From Burkholderia contaminans (GTDB lineage: Bacteria; Pseudomonadota; Gammaproteobacteria; Burkholderiales; Burkholderiaceae), in the NCBI RefSeq assembly GCF_029633825.1, contig NZ_CP090641.1, forward strand, positions 2,852,001 to 2,916,000: DNA of 64,000 nucleotides, read 5' to 3'. The first letter of the stretch is position 1. Each line of letters opens with the position of its first letter. Below the pieces are notes generated by a model that saw only the letters and a program-made list of their open reading frames with translations, did no database searches and had not been told where the DNA came from. A program made the position numbers and the translations under genes. Shown here one piece after another: positions 34,925 through 44,148 of the stretch.

Positions 34925-37225
34925 ATGAACACTTCTGTCGGTGGCATTCGTCGTCTCGGCATGCGCGCGCTGCTCGTCGACGACGAGATCACGCAGGAAA
35001 CCGCGACCGGGCGTGCGGTCCGCACGCTGAGCGCGGAGCTCGTGCAGCGCGACATCGACGTGCTCACGGCCACGTCGGCCGACGATGCGATCATGCTGAT
35101 CCGCTCCGATCCGTCGATCCAGTGCGTGCTCCTCGACTGGGATCTCGGCGTGGACGGCCATGGGCCGTCCGAGGCCGTGGTCGACGCGATCCGGCATCGC
35201 AACGCCAACGTGCCGATCTTCCTGCTGGCCGACCGCAGCGTCGCATCGTCGGTGCCGTCCAAGGTGATGGGCCAGGTCGACGATTTCGTGTGGCTGCTCG
35301 AGGATACGGCCGACTTCATCGGCGGGCGCATTCACGCGGCGATCGAACGCTATCGCGCGACGGTGCTGCCGCCGATGTTCGGCGCGCTCGCGAAATTCTC
35401 GCGCGTCTACGAATACTCGTGGCATACGCCCGGCCACACCGGCGGCACGGGCTTCCTGAAATCGCCGGTCGGCCGCGCGTTCTTCGAGTACTTCGGCGAA
35501 GCGCTGTTTCGTTCCGACCTGTCGATCTCGGTCGGCGAGCTGGGCTCGCTGCTCGACCACTCGGGCCCGATCGGCGAAAGCGAGCGCTACGCGGCCCGCG
35601 TGTTCGGCGCGCATCGCACATATCACGTGACGAACGGCTCGTCGACGTCGAACCGCATCATCCTGATGGCGAGCGTGAGCCGCGACCAGATCGCGCTGTG
35701 CGACCGCAACTGCCACAAGTCGGCCGAGCACGCGATGACGATGTCGGGCGCGATCCCGACCTACCTCGTGCCGACGCGCAACCGCTACGGGATCATCGGG
35801 CCGATCGCGTCCGAGCGTCTCACGCAAACGGCGATCCGCGAGGCGATCGCGTCGAACCCGCTCACGGCCGGGCTGGCCGATCGCCAGCCGAAGCACGCGA
35901 TCGTCACCAACTCGACGTACGACGGCCTGTGCTACAACGTCGCGCGCGTCGAGGAACTGCTCGGCGCGAGCGTCGACCGGCTGCATTTCGACGAAGCGTG
36001 GTACGGCTATGCGCGTTTCAACCCGATCTACCGCGATCGCCATGCGATGCACGGCGACCCGCGCGACCATCATGCGGATCGCCCGACGGTGTTCGCGACG
36101 CAGTCGACGCACAAGCTGCTGACCGCGCTGTCGCAGGCGTCGTACATCCACGTGCGCGACGGCCGCAACCCGATTCCGCATGGCCAGTTCAACGAAACAT
36201 TCATGATGCACGCGTCGACGTCGCCGAACTACGCGATCATCGCGTCGAACGACGTCGCGGCCGCGATGATGGACGGCCCCGGCGGCGCGGCGCTCACGCA
36301 CGAGTCGATCGAGGAAGCCGTCGCATTCCGGCAGATGATCGCGCGGATGAACAGCGAGTTCGGCGCGAAGGGCGACTGGTTCTTCGAGTGCTGGCAGCCC
36401 GACACCGTGCTCGAGACGCGCACCGGCCGCACGCTGCCGTTCCACGATGTATCGCCCGAGCTGCTCGCGAGCGACCCGTCGTGCTGGGTGCTGCGTCCCG
36501 GCGCGCAATGGCACGGCTTCGGCAATATCGAGGACGGCTACTGCATGCTCGATCCGATCAAGGTGTCGATCGTCACGCCGGGCGTCGCGCCGGCCGGCGG
36601 GCTGATGCCGGTCGGCATTCCGGCGAGCGTCGTGACCGCGTATCTCGATGCCCGCGGGATCGTCGTCGAGAAGACCACCGACTTCACGATCCTGTTCCTG
36701 TTCTCGATCGGCATCACGAAAGGCAAGTGGGGCTCGCTCGTCAGCGCGCTGTGCGACTTCAAGCGCGACTACGACGCGAACCTGCCGCTCGACATGGCGA
36801 TTCCGTCGCTCGCGAAGGAGCACGGCTCGCGCTATGCGGGCATGGGGCTGAAGGACCTGGCCGACACGATGTTCGCGGCGATGGAGCAGCTCGGCACGAC
36901 GCGGCTGATGTCGGAGGCGTTCTCGATCCTGCCGAAGCCGGAGATGAGCCCGGTGCGCGCGTACGAGCATCTGGTGCAGGGCCGCGTCGAGCAAGTCACG
37001 CTCGAGGAGCTGGCCGGGCGCACGGTCGCTACCGGCGTCGTGCCGTATCCGCCGGGCATTCCGCTCCTGATGCCGGGCGAGAGCGCGGGGCCGGCGGGCG
37101 GCCCGGTGCTCGGCTACCTGAAGGCGCTCGAAGCGTACGACCGGCGCTTCCCGGGCTTCGCGCACGATACGCACGGCGTGGAAGTCGAGGACGGCACGTA
37201 CCGCGTGTATTGCCTGACGGCCTGA
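34925..37225 (+). CDS. adiA: Biodegradative arginine decarboxylase
   Basis: A 766-residue PLP decarboxylase (E. coli AdiA about 755). The N-terminal wing domain is receiver-like (MRALLVDDEITQETATG), and the PLP lysine is in STHKLLTALSQASYIHVRDGR. The run HFDEAWYGYARFNPIY and the C-terminal VPYPPGIPLLMPGE match AdiA better than LdcC or SpeF. It converts arginine to agmatine and consumes a proton, protecting against acid. ATG 34925 has poor ribosome-site sequence (GGAG at 34912); an in-frame ATG at 34850 lies inside the TnpB element, so the native start region may have been altered by the insertion. It is followed 46 bases later by a PotE-type antiporter. Confidence 0.88.
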   Translation: MNTSVGGIRRLGMRALLVDDEITQETATGRAVRTLSAELVQRDIDVLTATSADDAIMLIRSDPSIQCVLLDWDLGVDGHGPSEAVVDAIRHRNANVPIFLLADRSVASSVPSKVMGQVDDFVWLLEDTADFIGGRIHAAIERYRATVLPPMFGALAKFSRVYEYSWHTPGHTGGTGFLKSPVGRAFFEYFGEALFRSDLSISVGELGSLLDHSGPIGESERYAARVFGAHRTYHVTNGSSTSNRIILMASVSRDQIALCDRNCHKSAEHAMTMSGAIPTYLVPTRNRYGIIGPIASERLTQTAIREAIASNPLTAGLADRQPKHAIVTNSTYDGLCYNVARVEELLGASVDRLHFDEAWYGYARFNPIYRDRHAMHGDPRDHHADRPTVFATQSTHKLLTALSQASYIHVRDGRNPIPHGQFNETFMMHASTSPNYAIIASNDVAAAMMDGPGGAALTHESIEEAVAFRQMIARMNSEFGAKGDWFFECWQPDTVLETRTGRTLPFHDVSPELLASDPSCWVLRPGAQWHGFGNIEDGYCMLDPIKVSIVTPGVAPAGGLMPVGIPASVVTAYLDARGIVVEKTTDFTILFLFSIGITKGKWGSLVSALCDFKRDYDANLPLDMAIPSLAKEHGSRYAGMGLKDLADTMFAAMEQLGTTRLMSEAFSILPKPEMSPVRAYEHLVQGRVEQVTLEELAGRTVATGVVPYPPGIPLLMPGESAGPAGGPVLGYLKALEAYDRRFPGFAHDTHGVEVEDGTYRVYCLTA

Positions 37226-37271
37226 ACGAGCGACCGGCCGCGCGGCGGCCTCACATCGAAGGATCGACATC

Positions 37272-38657
37272 ATGGAAAACGCAGCGCGCATGTCCGACGC
37301 GGCCACCGCGGCCGCGCCGAAGAACCGGATGAACGTCTGGCAGCTGACCATCCTCACGGCGGTCAACATGATGGGCTCCGGCATCATCCTGCTGCCGTCG
37401 AAGCTCGCGCAGGTCGGCACGATCTCGCTGCTGTCGTGGATCGTCACGGCCGGCGGCTCGCTCGCACTGGCCTATGCATTCGCGCGCTGCGGGATGCTGA
37501 GCCGCAAGCCGGGCGGCATGGGCGGCTACGCGGAATACGCGTTCGGCAAGGCCGGCAACTACATGGCGAACTACACGTACGGGCTGTCGCTCGTGATCGC
37601 GAATGTCGCGATCGGTGTGACGGCCGTTGGCTACGGCACCGTGCTGTTCGACGCGACGCTGTCGCCGCTGCAGACCGGCCTGTGGACGATCTTCCTGCTC
37701 GTGCTCACGACGGTCGCGAACTTCGGCGGCTCGCGCATCACCGGCCGGATCGGCGCGGTGACGGTGTGGGGCGTGATCATTCCGGTCGTCGTCGTGTCGC
37801 TGATCGGCTGGTTCTGGTTCAGCGGCGCGACCTGGGGCGGCGCATGGAATCCTAACAACCTGCCGTTCGGGCCGGCCGTCGGCAGCTCGATCGCGGTGAC
37901 GCTGTGGGCGTTCCTCGGGCTCGAATCGGCGTGCGCGAACTCGGACGCCGTCGAGAATCCGGAGCGCAACGTGCCGATCGCCGTGCTCGGCGGCACGATC
38001 GCGTCGGCGATCTTCTACATCGTGTCGACCAACGTGATCGCGGGGATCGTGCCCAATGCGATCCTCGCGAAATCGAATGCGCCGTTCGGCATCGCGTTCG
38101 CGACGATGTTCACGCCGACGGTCGGCACGATCGTCACCGCGCTGATGGTGATCGCATGCATCGGCTCGCTGCTCGGCTGGCAGTTCACGGTCGCGCAGGT
38201 GTTCAAGAGCTCGGCGGACGTCGGCTACTTCCTGCCGGTGTTCGCGCGTGCGACGCGCACCGGCACGCCGATCGTCGGGATGGTGATCCTGCTGGTCGCG
38301 CAGGTCGCGCTGGCGCTGATGACGATCAGCCCCGAGCTGAGCAGCCAGTTCCAGAAGATCGTCGATCTCGCGGTCGTCACGAACCTCGTGCCGTACGTGA
38401 TGTCGATGGCCGCGCTGATCACGATCCAGAAGGTCGCGAAGGTGCCGCCCGCGAAGGCGCTGCTGACGAACGTGATCGCGATGGTGGCCACCGCGTACAG
38501 CTTCTATGCGCTGTTCAGCTCGGGCGAGCAGGCGCTGATGCTCGGCGGCCTGTGCGTGTTCCTGGGCTGGACGCTGTTCGGCTTCGTCAGCGCGCGCTTC
38601 TACCAGATGGAAGTCGACGCCCACGTGAAGGAGCCGGGGAAGTCGCTGCAGGCGTGA
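37272..38657 (+). CDS. potE: Putrescine/ornithine antiporter (PotE family)
   Basis: 461 residues, 12 membrane segments, APC superfamily. Long stretches match E. coli PotE, for example LTILTAVNMMGSGIILLPSK, GGMGGYAEYAFGKAGN and LWAFLGLESACANSDAVENP. PotE swaps external ornithine for internal putrescine. Here it stands behind adiA rather than speF, so it could also exchange arginine/agmatine, but its sequence is PotE-like rather than AdiC-like. AAGGATCG precedes the start. Confidence 0.9.
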   Translation: MENAARMSDAATAAAPKNRMNVWQLTILTAVNMMGSGIILLPSKLAQVGTISLLSWIVTAGGSLALAYAFARCGMLSRKPGGMGGYAEYAFGKAGNYMANYTYGLSLVIANVAIGVTAVGYGTVLFDATLSPLQTGLWTIFLLVLTTVANFGGSRITGRIGAVTVWGVIIPVVVVSLIGWFWFSGATWGGAWNPNNLPFGPAVGSSIAVTLWAFLGLESACANSDAVENPERNVPIAVLGGTIASAIFYIVSTNVIAGIVPNAILAKSNAPFGIAFATMFTPTVGTIVTALMVIACIGSLLGWQFTVAQVFKSSADVGYFLPVFARATRTGTPIVGMVILLVAQVALALMTISPELSSQFQKIVDLAVVTNLVPYVMSMAALITIQKVAKVPPAKALLTNVIAMVATAYSFYALFSSGEQALMLGGLCVFLGWTLFGFVSARFYQMEVDAHVKEPGKSLQA

Positions 38658-38663
38658 TACCGG

Positions 38664-38681
38664 CGGCGGCAAGCGCCGCCG
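38664..38681. terminator. Hairpin between potE and convergent LysR
   Basis: CGGCGGC and GCCGCCG pair around AAGC in the 24-base gap between the two convergent genes. There is no T-run, so it is only a candidate two-way terminator. Confidence 0.35.
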
Positions 38682-39590
38682 TCATCGGGCAGGGCGGGCC
38701 AGCAGCGGCGGGAGGTCGTGCTTCAGCAGGTCGACGACGGCCCGCACGCGTGGCGGCAGCGGCCGCTGCGCGTGCACGAGCACGTTGAGCGCGAAATCGG
38801 GAATCACGTACCGCGGCAGCAGCTCGACGAGCGTGCCGGCCGCGAGCGCGTCGGCGCAGGCCGGCTGCTGGACCACGCCGATGCCGCCGCCGGCCACGAT
38901 CGTGTCGAACATCGGGCGCCAGTGGCTCGTCGTCATGATCGTGCGGATGCGCGCGTAGTCGAGCGCGTCGCCGTCGCGCTGCAGCGGCAGCCTCTCGCTC
39001 GCGAAGACGCCTTTAACGCGGATGAACGGGTGGTTCGCGAGATCGGCCGCCGTGTCGATCGGGCCGTGCCGCTCGAGATACGACGGCGCGGCAACGAGCC
39101 GGCGGCCGACCGTGCCGACCGGATGCGCGACGAATCCGCCGTCGCCGAGTTGCCCGACGCGGATCGAGATGTCGACGCCTTCCGTGACCAGATCGACGAT
39201 GTCGTCGTTCAGGACCAGATCGATGTGCAGGTTCGGATACGCAGTGCGGACATGCATCAGCACACCCGGCAGCACGACCTCGCCGACGCATTGCGGCGCC
39301 GCGAGCCGGATCGTGCCGTCGAGCGCGTTTTCCGTTTTCGAGACCGACGCGACCGCTTCGTCCGCCGATTCGAGCAGCGCCTTGCTGCGTTCGTAGAAGA
39401 TCCGGCCTTCCTCGGTGCACGTGAGGGTGCGCGCGCTGCGCAACAGGAGCCGTGTGCCGAGATGCTTCTCCAGTCGCTCGATGCGCTCGCTGACGGCCGG
39501 CTGGCCCATGTCCAGATCGCGCGCCGCGCCGGACATCGTGCCGCGCTCGACGACCCTCACGTAAATGCGCATCGTCGCCAGCAAATCCAT
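38682..39590 (-). CDS. LysR-family regulator
   Basis: 302 residues. The winged helix is N-terminal (MDLLATMRIYVRVVERGTMSG, DMGQPAVSERIERLEKHLGTRLL) with a LysR substrate domain. The start at 39590 fits the family; longer frames to 40238 overlap the divergent gene. It is divergent from the glycolipid-binding gene at 39765 and convergent with potE. Confidence 0.9.
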   Translation of the reverse strand: MDLLATMRIYVRVVERGTMSGAARDLDMGQPAVSERIERLEKHLGTRLLLRSARTLTCTEEGRIFYERSKALLESADEAVASVSKTENALDGTIRLAAPQCVGEVVLPGVLMHVRTAYPNLHIDLVLNDDIVDLVTEGVDISIRVGQLGDGGFVAHPVGTVGRRLVAAPSYLERHGPIDTAADLANHPFIRVKGVFASERLPLQRDGDALDYARIRTIMTTSHWRPMFDTIVAGGGIGVVQQPACADALAAGTLVELLPRYVIPDFALNVLVHAQRPLPPRVRAVVDLLKHDLPPLLARPAR

Positions 39591-39764
39591 GAAGTCGCGC
39601 CCCTTGTCCGGTTCCGGTTGATGCCGATCGACGGATGGTACCAAAGCAGCACTGCCGGAAGGTGCGCGGCGAACCGATACTGACCATCGGTTGACGAGGC
39701 CGCGTGTGTTCGCCGGTGCGATGGGGGACAATCGGCTTCCGTGCGCTCGACCGGAGACGATGAC

Positions 39765-40349
39765 ATGACGCAACAGGATGAAGCGGTGCGTACGCGCTGC
39801 GTCGCATGGCAGGTCGTGCAGACGTGGCAGGCAGCCGAATGGTGCCGACTCGGCGAGTCGCGAACGGGAGTCGACCTGTCGGGATCGGTGTCGGGTGCGA
39901 TCGACGGCTCGCCGTTTCGCATCGAATACGCAATCGCATGCGGCCCGGACTGGCTCACGCGCTCGGCATGCATCACGCAGTGGGGCGGGACGCAGCCGCC
40001 GCGGCAGTGGGATATCCGCTGTGACGCAGGGCGATGGACGATCGATGGCGTCGACGTCCCGGCGCTCGCGGGCGCGACCGACCTCGATCTCGGTTTCAGC
40101 CCGTCGACGAATACGCTGCCGATCCGGCGGCTCGGGCTGGCCGTCGGCGAAGCGGCCGTGATCCATACCGCGTGGCTGCGCTTTCCGGATTTCACGTTCG
40201 TGCGCGGCGAGCAGCGCTATACGCGCACGGCGGAGCATGTGTACCGCTACGAAAGCGGCACGTATGCGGCCGATATCGCAGTCGACGAAGCGGGTCTCGT
40301 CACCGACTACGACGAATGGCGGCGCATCGGCGCGGCCCCCACACGCTGA
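39765..40349 (+). CDS. Putative glycolipid-binding protein
   Basis: 194 residues resembling the putative glycolipid-binding family (PF06475): CVAWQVVQTWQAAEWCRL at the start, then WDIRCDAGRWTIDGVDVPALAGATDLDLGFSPSTNTLPIRRL, the most conserved part. It has no signal peptide. The biochemical role of the family is poorly known. ATG 39765 is preferred over GTG 39741 because GGAG lies 8 bases upstream. Divergent from a LysR gene. Confidence 0.8.
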   Translation: MTQQDEAVRTRCVAWQVVQTWQAAEWCRLGESRTGVDLSGSVSGAIDGSPFRIEYAIACGPDWLTRSACITQWGGTQPPRQWDIRCDAGRWTIDGVDVPALAGATDLDLGFSPSTNTLPIRRLGLAVGEAAVIHTAWLRFPDFTFVRGEQRYTRTAEHVYRYESGTYAADIAVDEAGLVTDYDEWRRIGAAPTR

Positions 40350-40391
40350 TTCACGCGTATCACCGCGCCGCCGCGCGTTGGCCGCGATGCG

Positions 40392-41384
40392 TCAGCGTGC
40401 GCTCGCGACCGACAGCTTGCCCGGAATCAGCTTCAGCGCGCTGAATGCGTCCGCGATGTTCTGCTGATACGCGAGCGTCGCGTCGCTGATCGGCTGCACG
40501 CCGTAGCCGGCGCGCTTGAGTGCGACTTCGAGCGTCGGCGCGTCGAGGCCGACGAGCGGCGACAGTTGCGTGGCGACTTCGGGCACATGGTCGCGCGCCC
40601 AGCGGTCGACCGCGTCGACTTCGTCGAGCAGCGCGCGCACCACCTGCGGGTGAGCGGCCGCGTATTTGCGCGCCGCGAGGTAGTACTGCGTATTGCGCAC
40701 GAGCCCTTCGCCGTTCGCGATCACGCGCGCGCCGATCTGCCGCTCGGCGGCGGCCAGGTACGGATCCCAGATCACCCACGCATCGACGTTGCGCTGCACG
40801 AACGCCGCGCGTGCGTCGGCGGGCGTCAGGTAGATCGGCTGGATGTCGGCATACGTGAGGCCCGCATGTTCGAGCGCCTTCACGAGCAGGTAATGGACGT
40901 TCGAACCCTTGTTGAACGCGACCTTCTTGCCGCGCAGCTGCGCGACGTTGCGGATCGGCGAATCGGGCAGCACGACGATCGCCTCGCCCTGCGGCGCGGG
41001 CGGCTCGTTGCCGACGTAGACGAAATCGACGCCGCCCGCCTGCGCGAAGATCGGCGGCGTCTCGCCGACCGTGCCGACGTCGATCGCGCCGGCGTTCAGG
41101 CCTTCGAGCAATTGCGGGCCGGCCGGGAATTCGAGCCATTGCACGGTGACGCCCTGGCTCGCGAGCCGCTTCTCCAGCGTGCCGCGCGCCTTGAGCACGA
41201 CGAAGTTGCCGTATTTCTGGAAGCCGACGCGCAGCCGCGTGCCGCTGTCTTGCGCATGTGCAGGCAGGCCCGCGAGCGGGCCGAGCGCGAGCCCGGCCAG
41301 CCCGGCGGCCGCGCCTTGCAGCCACTGGCGGCGATGCGGGTTCGCCGGTGTCGGTTCAACGTCTGCGTGCGGTGTGTCGTTCAT
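40392..41384 (-). CDS. ssuA: Aliphatic sulfonate ABC transporter binding protein
   Basis: 330 residues of the SsuA/TauA type. A twin-arginine-like signal (RRQWLQGAAAGLAGLALG, cleaved after AHA at about 45) leads to the binding domain: LRVGFQKYGNFVVLKARGTLEKRL, then VGTVGETPPIFAQA and FNKGSNVHYLLVKALE, all typical of sulfonate binders. It captures alkanesulfonates in the periplasm. No permease is adjacent on this side; it may use the transporter at 46.3-49 kb. Confidence 0.85.
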   Translation of the reverse strand: MNDTPHADVEPTPANPHRRQWLQGAAAGLAGLALGPLAGLPAHAQDSGTRLRVGFQKYGNFVVLKARGTLEKRLASQGVTVQWLEFPAGPQLLEGLNAGAIDVGTVGETPPIFAQAGGVDFVYVGNEPPAPQGEAIVVLPDSPIRNVAQLRGKKVAFNKGSNVHYLLVKALEHAGLTYADIQPIYLTPADARAAFVQRNVDAWVIWDPYLAAAERQIGARVIANGEGLVRNTQYYLAARKYAAAHPQVVRALLDEVDAVDRWARDHVPEVATQLSPLVGLDAPTLEVALKRAGYGVQPISDATLAYQQNIADAFSALKLIPGKLSVASAR

Positions 41385-41689
41385 CGAGGTGTCCTGCGTG
41401 CGGGTTCACGGGCCGCGCGCGAAAGACGGCGCGGCCGGCGCACGGCGGCCCCGATGCGGGCGATGCGCGCCACGGGCCGGCCCGTGCCGGATCCAGGACG
41501 ATACGGCCGTGCAGGCCGGCGGCCAACCAACGAATCCGCATATGCAAATCAGCGGCCGGCCACGCGGCCTCGTTCGGGCCGGTGATCGGCACGAGAACCC
41601 GCCGGCACGGGCGCGCCGCGTCGGCGAATCCGCACCCGCACCCGCACACGCACAGCCGCCCGGCATTCGACGCACGACTGCCGCGACCC
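41385..41689. other. Gene-free stretch
   Basis: About 305 GC-rich bases between the binding protein and the DUF427 gene, both on the minus strand. It presumably holds the promoter of the binding-protein gene. No repeat, RNA gene or plausible coding region was seen. Confidence 0.5.
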
Positions 41690-42097
41690 TCAATCGGAGC
41701 CGGCCGGGATTTCCTCGATCGAATCGACGCGATCCGGATAGAACGCGAGGTGCCCGCGGATCGCATCGACGGCCGGATACGGCGCCTCGTAGGTCCAGAC
41801 GGCATTGACCGCGCGCTCGCCGCCGACCGGAATCGAGTAGTAGGCGGCGTCGCCCTTGTACGGACAGTACGTCGCGTGATTGGTGCGTTGCAGCAGTGTC
41901 AGGTCGGTGTCCTCGCGCGGGATGTAGAACACCGCCGGGTAGGCGGCTTCGCGCAGCGCCAGCGCGCGGCGCGTATCCGCGACGACCCGGCCGGCCGCCT
42001 TGACCACGACGCGCCGCGGGTGCAGTTCGACCGTGATCGGGTGATCGGGGCCCGGCGTCTTCACCGGGCGAGCAGACGTATCGGAGCTGACAGGCAT
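41690..42097 (-). CDS. DUF427 domain protein
   Basis: 135 residues matching DUF427: RVVADTRRALALREAAYPAVFYIPREDTDL, then HATYCPYKGDAAYYSIPVG and WTYEAPYPAVDAIRGHLAFYPDRVD. The conserved acidic and Tyr/His residues are present, but the function of the family is not settled. The start at 42097 follows a strong AGGAGGA site, which decides it over longer frames. Confidence 0.88.
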   Translation of the reverse strand: MPVSSDTSARPVKTPGPDHPITVELHPRRVVVKAAGRVVADTRRALALREAAYPAVFYIPREDTDLTLLQRTNHATYCPYKGDAAYYSIPVGGERAVNAVWTYEAPYPAVDAIRGHLAFYPDRVDSIEEIPAGSD

Positions 42098-42386
42098 CGT
42101 ATGTCCTCCTGGAATCGGCGGCGCGGCGGCGCCGGGCGAATCCCGGCGCGCCCGTGCCGGCGTTGGCCAGCCGATACGATGCGCCATTTCGGGCAAGTCT
42201 GCAGGGGGCCGGAAGACGGCGGCGCGAAACGGCCGCCCGGCGCTCGGGTGGACGTTTTCATGCACGGGCAGCGGGTTGCATCCACGACGATAAGCAACGC
42301 GAAATTAATTGGTAAGCGATCGCCGGGAGGCGCGCGAAGATCGGCCGTCGTCATTTGCATGACAGCTCTTTCCTGTCTCCGTCACC

Positions 42387-44048
42387 ATGAAGAATGCTTT
42401 CGTTTCGTCAGCTGCGCGCCGTGCGCGCGGCACACCCCATGTCGCCGCCGCCCTGCGCTGCATCGCGGCGTCGCTGCTGCTTGCCGGCGCGGCCACGCAG
42501 GCGCTCGCCGCGCCGTCCGGCAAGACGCTCGTGTTTTGCACCGAAGGCAGCCCGGCCGGCTTCGATCCGGGCCAGCATACGACGAGCACCGATTTCGATG
42601 CGAGCACGTACCCGGTCTACAACGGGCTCGTGCAGTTCAAGCGCGGCACGCTCGATCTCGAGCCGGCGCTCGCGACGAGTTGGGACGTGTCGCCCGACCA
42701 GCGCACGATCACGTTCCACCTGCGGCGCGACGTGAAATTCCAGACCACCGCGTGGTTCAAGCCGACGCGGCCGTTCCAGGCCGACGACGTCGTCTTCACG
42801 TTCCACCGGATGCTCGATCCCGACGATCCGTTCCGCAAGGCCTATCCGGTCAGCTTCCCGTATTTCAGCGACCTCGGCTTCGACCGCAACATCGAGCGCA
42901 TCGACAAGGTCGACGACTACACGGTGCGCTTCGCGCTGAAGACGCCCGACGTGGTGTTCGTGCGCAATCTCGCGATGGCGTTCGCGTCGATCCTGTCGGC
43001 CGAGTATGCGTCGCAGCTCGCGGCGCGCCATCGCGAGGCCGACATCAACCAGTTCCCGGTCGGCACGGGGCCGTTCCTGCTGCGCACGTACCAGAAGGAC
43101 GCGCTGATCCGCTACGACGCGAATCCCGACTACTGGAAACCGGACGACGTGAAGCTTTCGCGCCTCGTGTTCGCGATCACGCCCGATCCGGCCGCGCGCC
43201 TGCAGAAGCTGGTGGCCGGCGAGTGCCAGATATCGGCGTTCCCGCGGCCGGCCGATCTCGACACGGTGCGGCGCGACCCGAAGCTGACGTTGTTCTCGGG
43301 AATGGGCTTCAACGTCGGCTTCGTCGCGTACAACACGCAGCATGCGCCGCTCGATCGCGTCGACGTGCGGCGCGCACTCGACATCGCGATCGACAAGTCG
43401 GCGATCGTGAAGACCGTGTTCAACGGCGACGCGAAGATCGCGACGAATCCGATGCCGCCCGCGCAATGGTCGTACAACCCGCGGCTGAAGGACGCGCCGC
43501 GCGACCCGGCGGCCGCGAAGGCGCTGCTCGCGCAGGCCGGTTTCCCGAACGGCTTCGACCTGACGCTGTGGGCGATGCCGGTGCAGCGCCCGTACAACCC
43601 GAACGCGCAGTTGATGGCGCAGCTGATCCAGCAGGACTGGGCGAAGATCGGCGTGCGCGCGAAGATCGTCAGCTATGAATGGGGGGAATACAACCGCCGC
43701 GCGAAGCACGACGGGCAGCACGACGCGATCCTGTACGGCTGGTCGGGCGACAACGGCGACCCCGACAACTGGCTCGGCACGCTGCTCGGTTGCGACGCGG
43801 TGCACGGCAGCAATCTCGCGAAGTGGTGCAACCAGGATTTCGAGAAGCTGGTGGACGCGGCGCGCTCCAATGGGGACGTCGCGAAGCGCACGGCGCTGTA
43901 CGAGCAGGCGCAGGTCGTGTTCAAGGACCAGGTGCCGTTCACGCCGATCGCGACGTCGATCGTGTCGCTGCCGGTGTCCAAGCGCGTGCACGGGCTGACG
44001 TTCTCGCCGCTCGGCGGGCATCGCTTCGACGGAGTCTGGCTGGATTGA
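42387..44048 (+). CDS. Peptide/dipeptide ABC transporter binding protein
   Basis: 553 residues of the DppA/OppA class, with signal peptide (about 1-41, ending ALA). Conserved pieces include LVFCTEGSPAGFDPGQHTTS at the mature start, FTFHRMLDPDDPF, VGTGPFLLRTYQKDALI and YNTQHAPLDRVDVRRALDIAID. It is DppA-like (dipeptide or haem binding). No permease or ATPase of this system is in the window, so it is an orphan within a sulfur-scavenging region. Confidence 0.88.
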   Translation: MKNAFVSSAARRARGTPHVAAALRCIAASLLLAGAATQALAAPSGKTLVFCTEGSPAGFDPGQHTTSTDFDASTYPVYNGLVQFKRGTLDLEPALATSWDVSPDQRTITFHLRRDVKFQTTAWFKPTRPFQADDVVFTFHRMLDPDDPFRKAYPVSFPYFSDLGFDRNIERIDKVDDYTVRFALKTPDVVFVRNLAMAFASILSAEYASQLAARHREADINQFPVGTGPFLLRTYQKDALIRYDANPDYWKPDDVKLSRLVFAITPDPAARLQKLVAGECQISAFPRPADLDTVRRDPKLTLFSGMGFNVGFVAYNTQHAPLDRVDVRRALDIAIDKSAIVKTVFNGDAKIATNPMPPAQWSYNPRLKDAPRDPAAAKALLAQAGFPNGFDLTLWAMPVQRPYNPNAQLMAQLIQQDWAKIGVRAKIVSYEWGEYNRRAKHDGQHDAILYGWSGDNGDPDNWLGTLLGCDAVHGSNLAKWCNQDFEKLVDAARSNGDVAKRTALYEQAQVVFKDQVPFTPIATSIVSLPVSKRVHGLTFSPLGGHRFDGVWLD

Positions 44049-44097
44049 CGAGCGGGTCGCGCGGACGCGTGTTTTCGTCCGCGCCGTGTGATGACGG

Positions 44098-44129
44098 GAA
44101 AAGCCGGCGCGATGCAGTGCGCGCCGGCT
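44098..44129 (-). terminator. Rho-independent terminator of the sulfonate operon
   Basis: A perfect 10-bp stem (44102-44111 with 44120-44129) with an 8-base loop is followed, reading leftward, by TTTT then CCCGTC. It lies 20 bases beyond the stop of the TauD gene at 44149. A second hairpin, 44059-44084, may serve the convergent binding-protein gene. Confidence 0.7.
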
Positions 44130-44148
44130 GCCGGCAGGTCGCGTCGGT

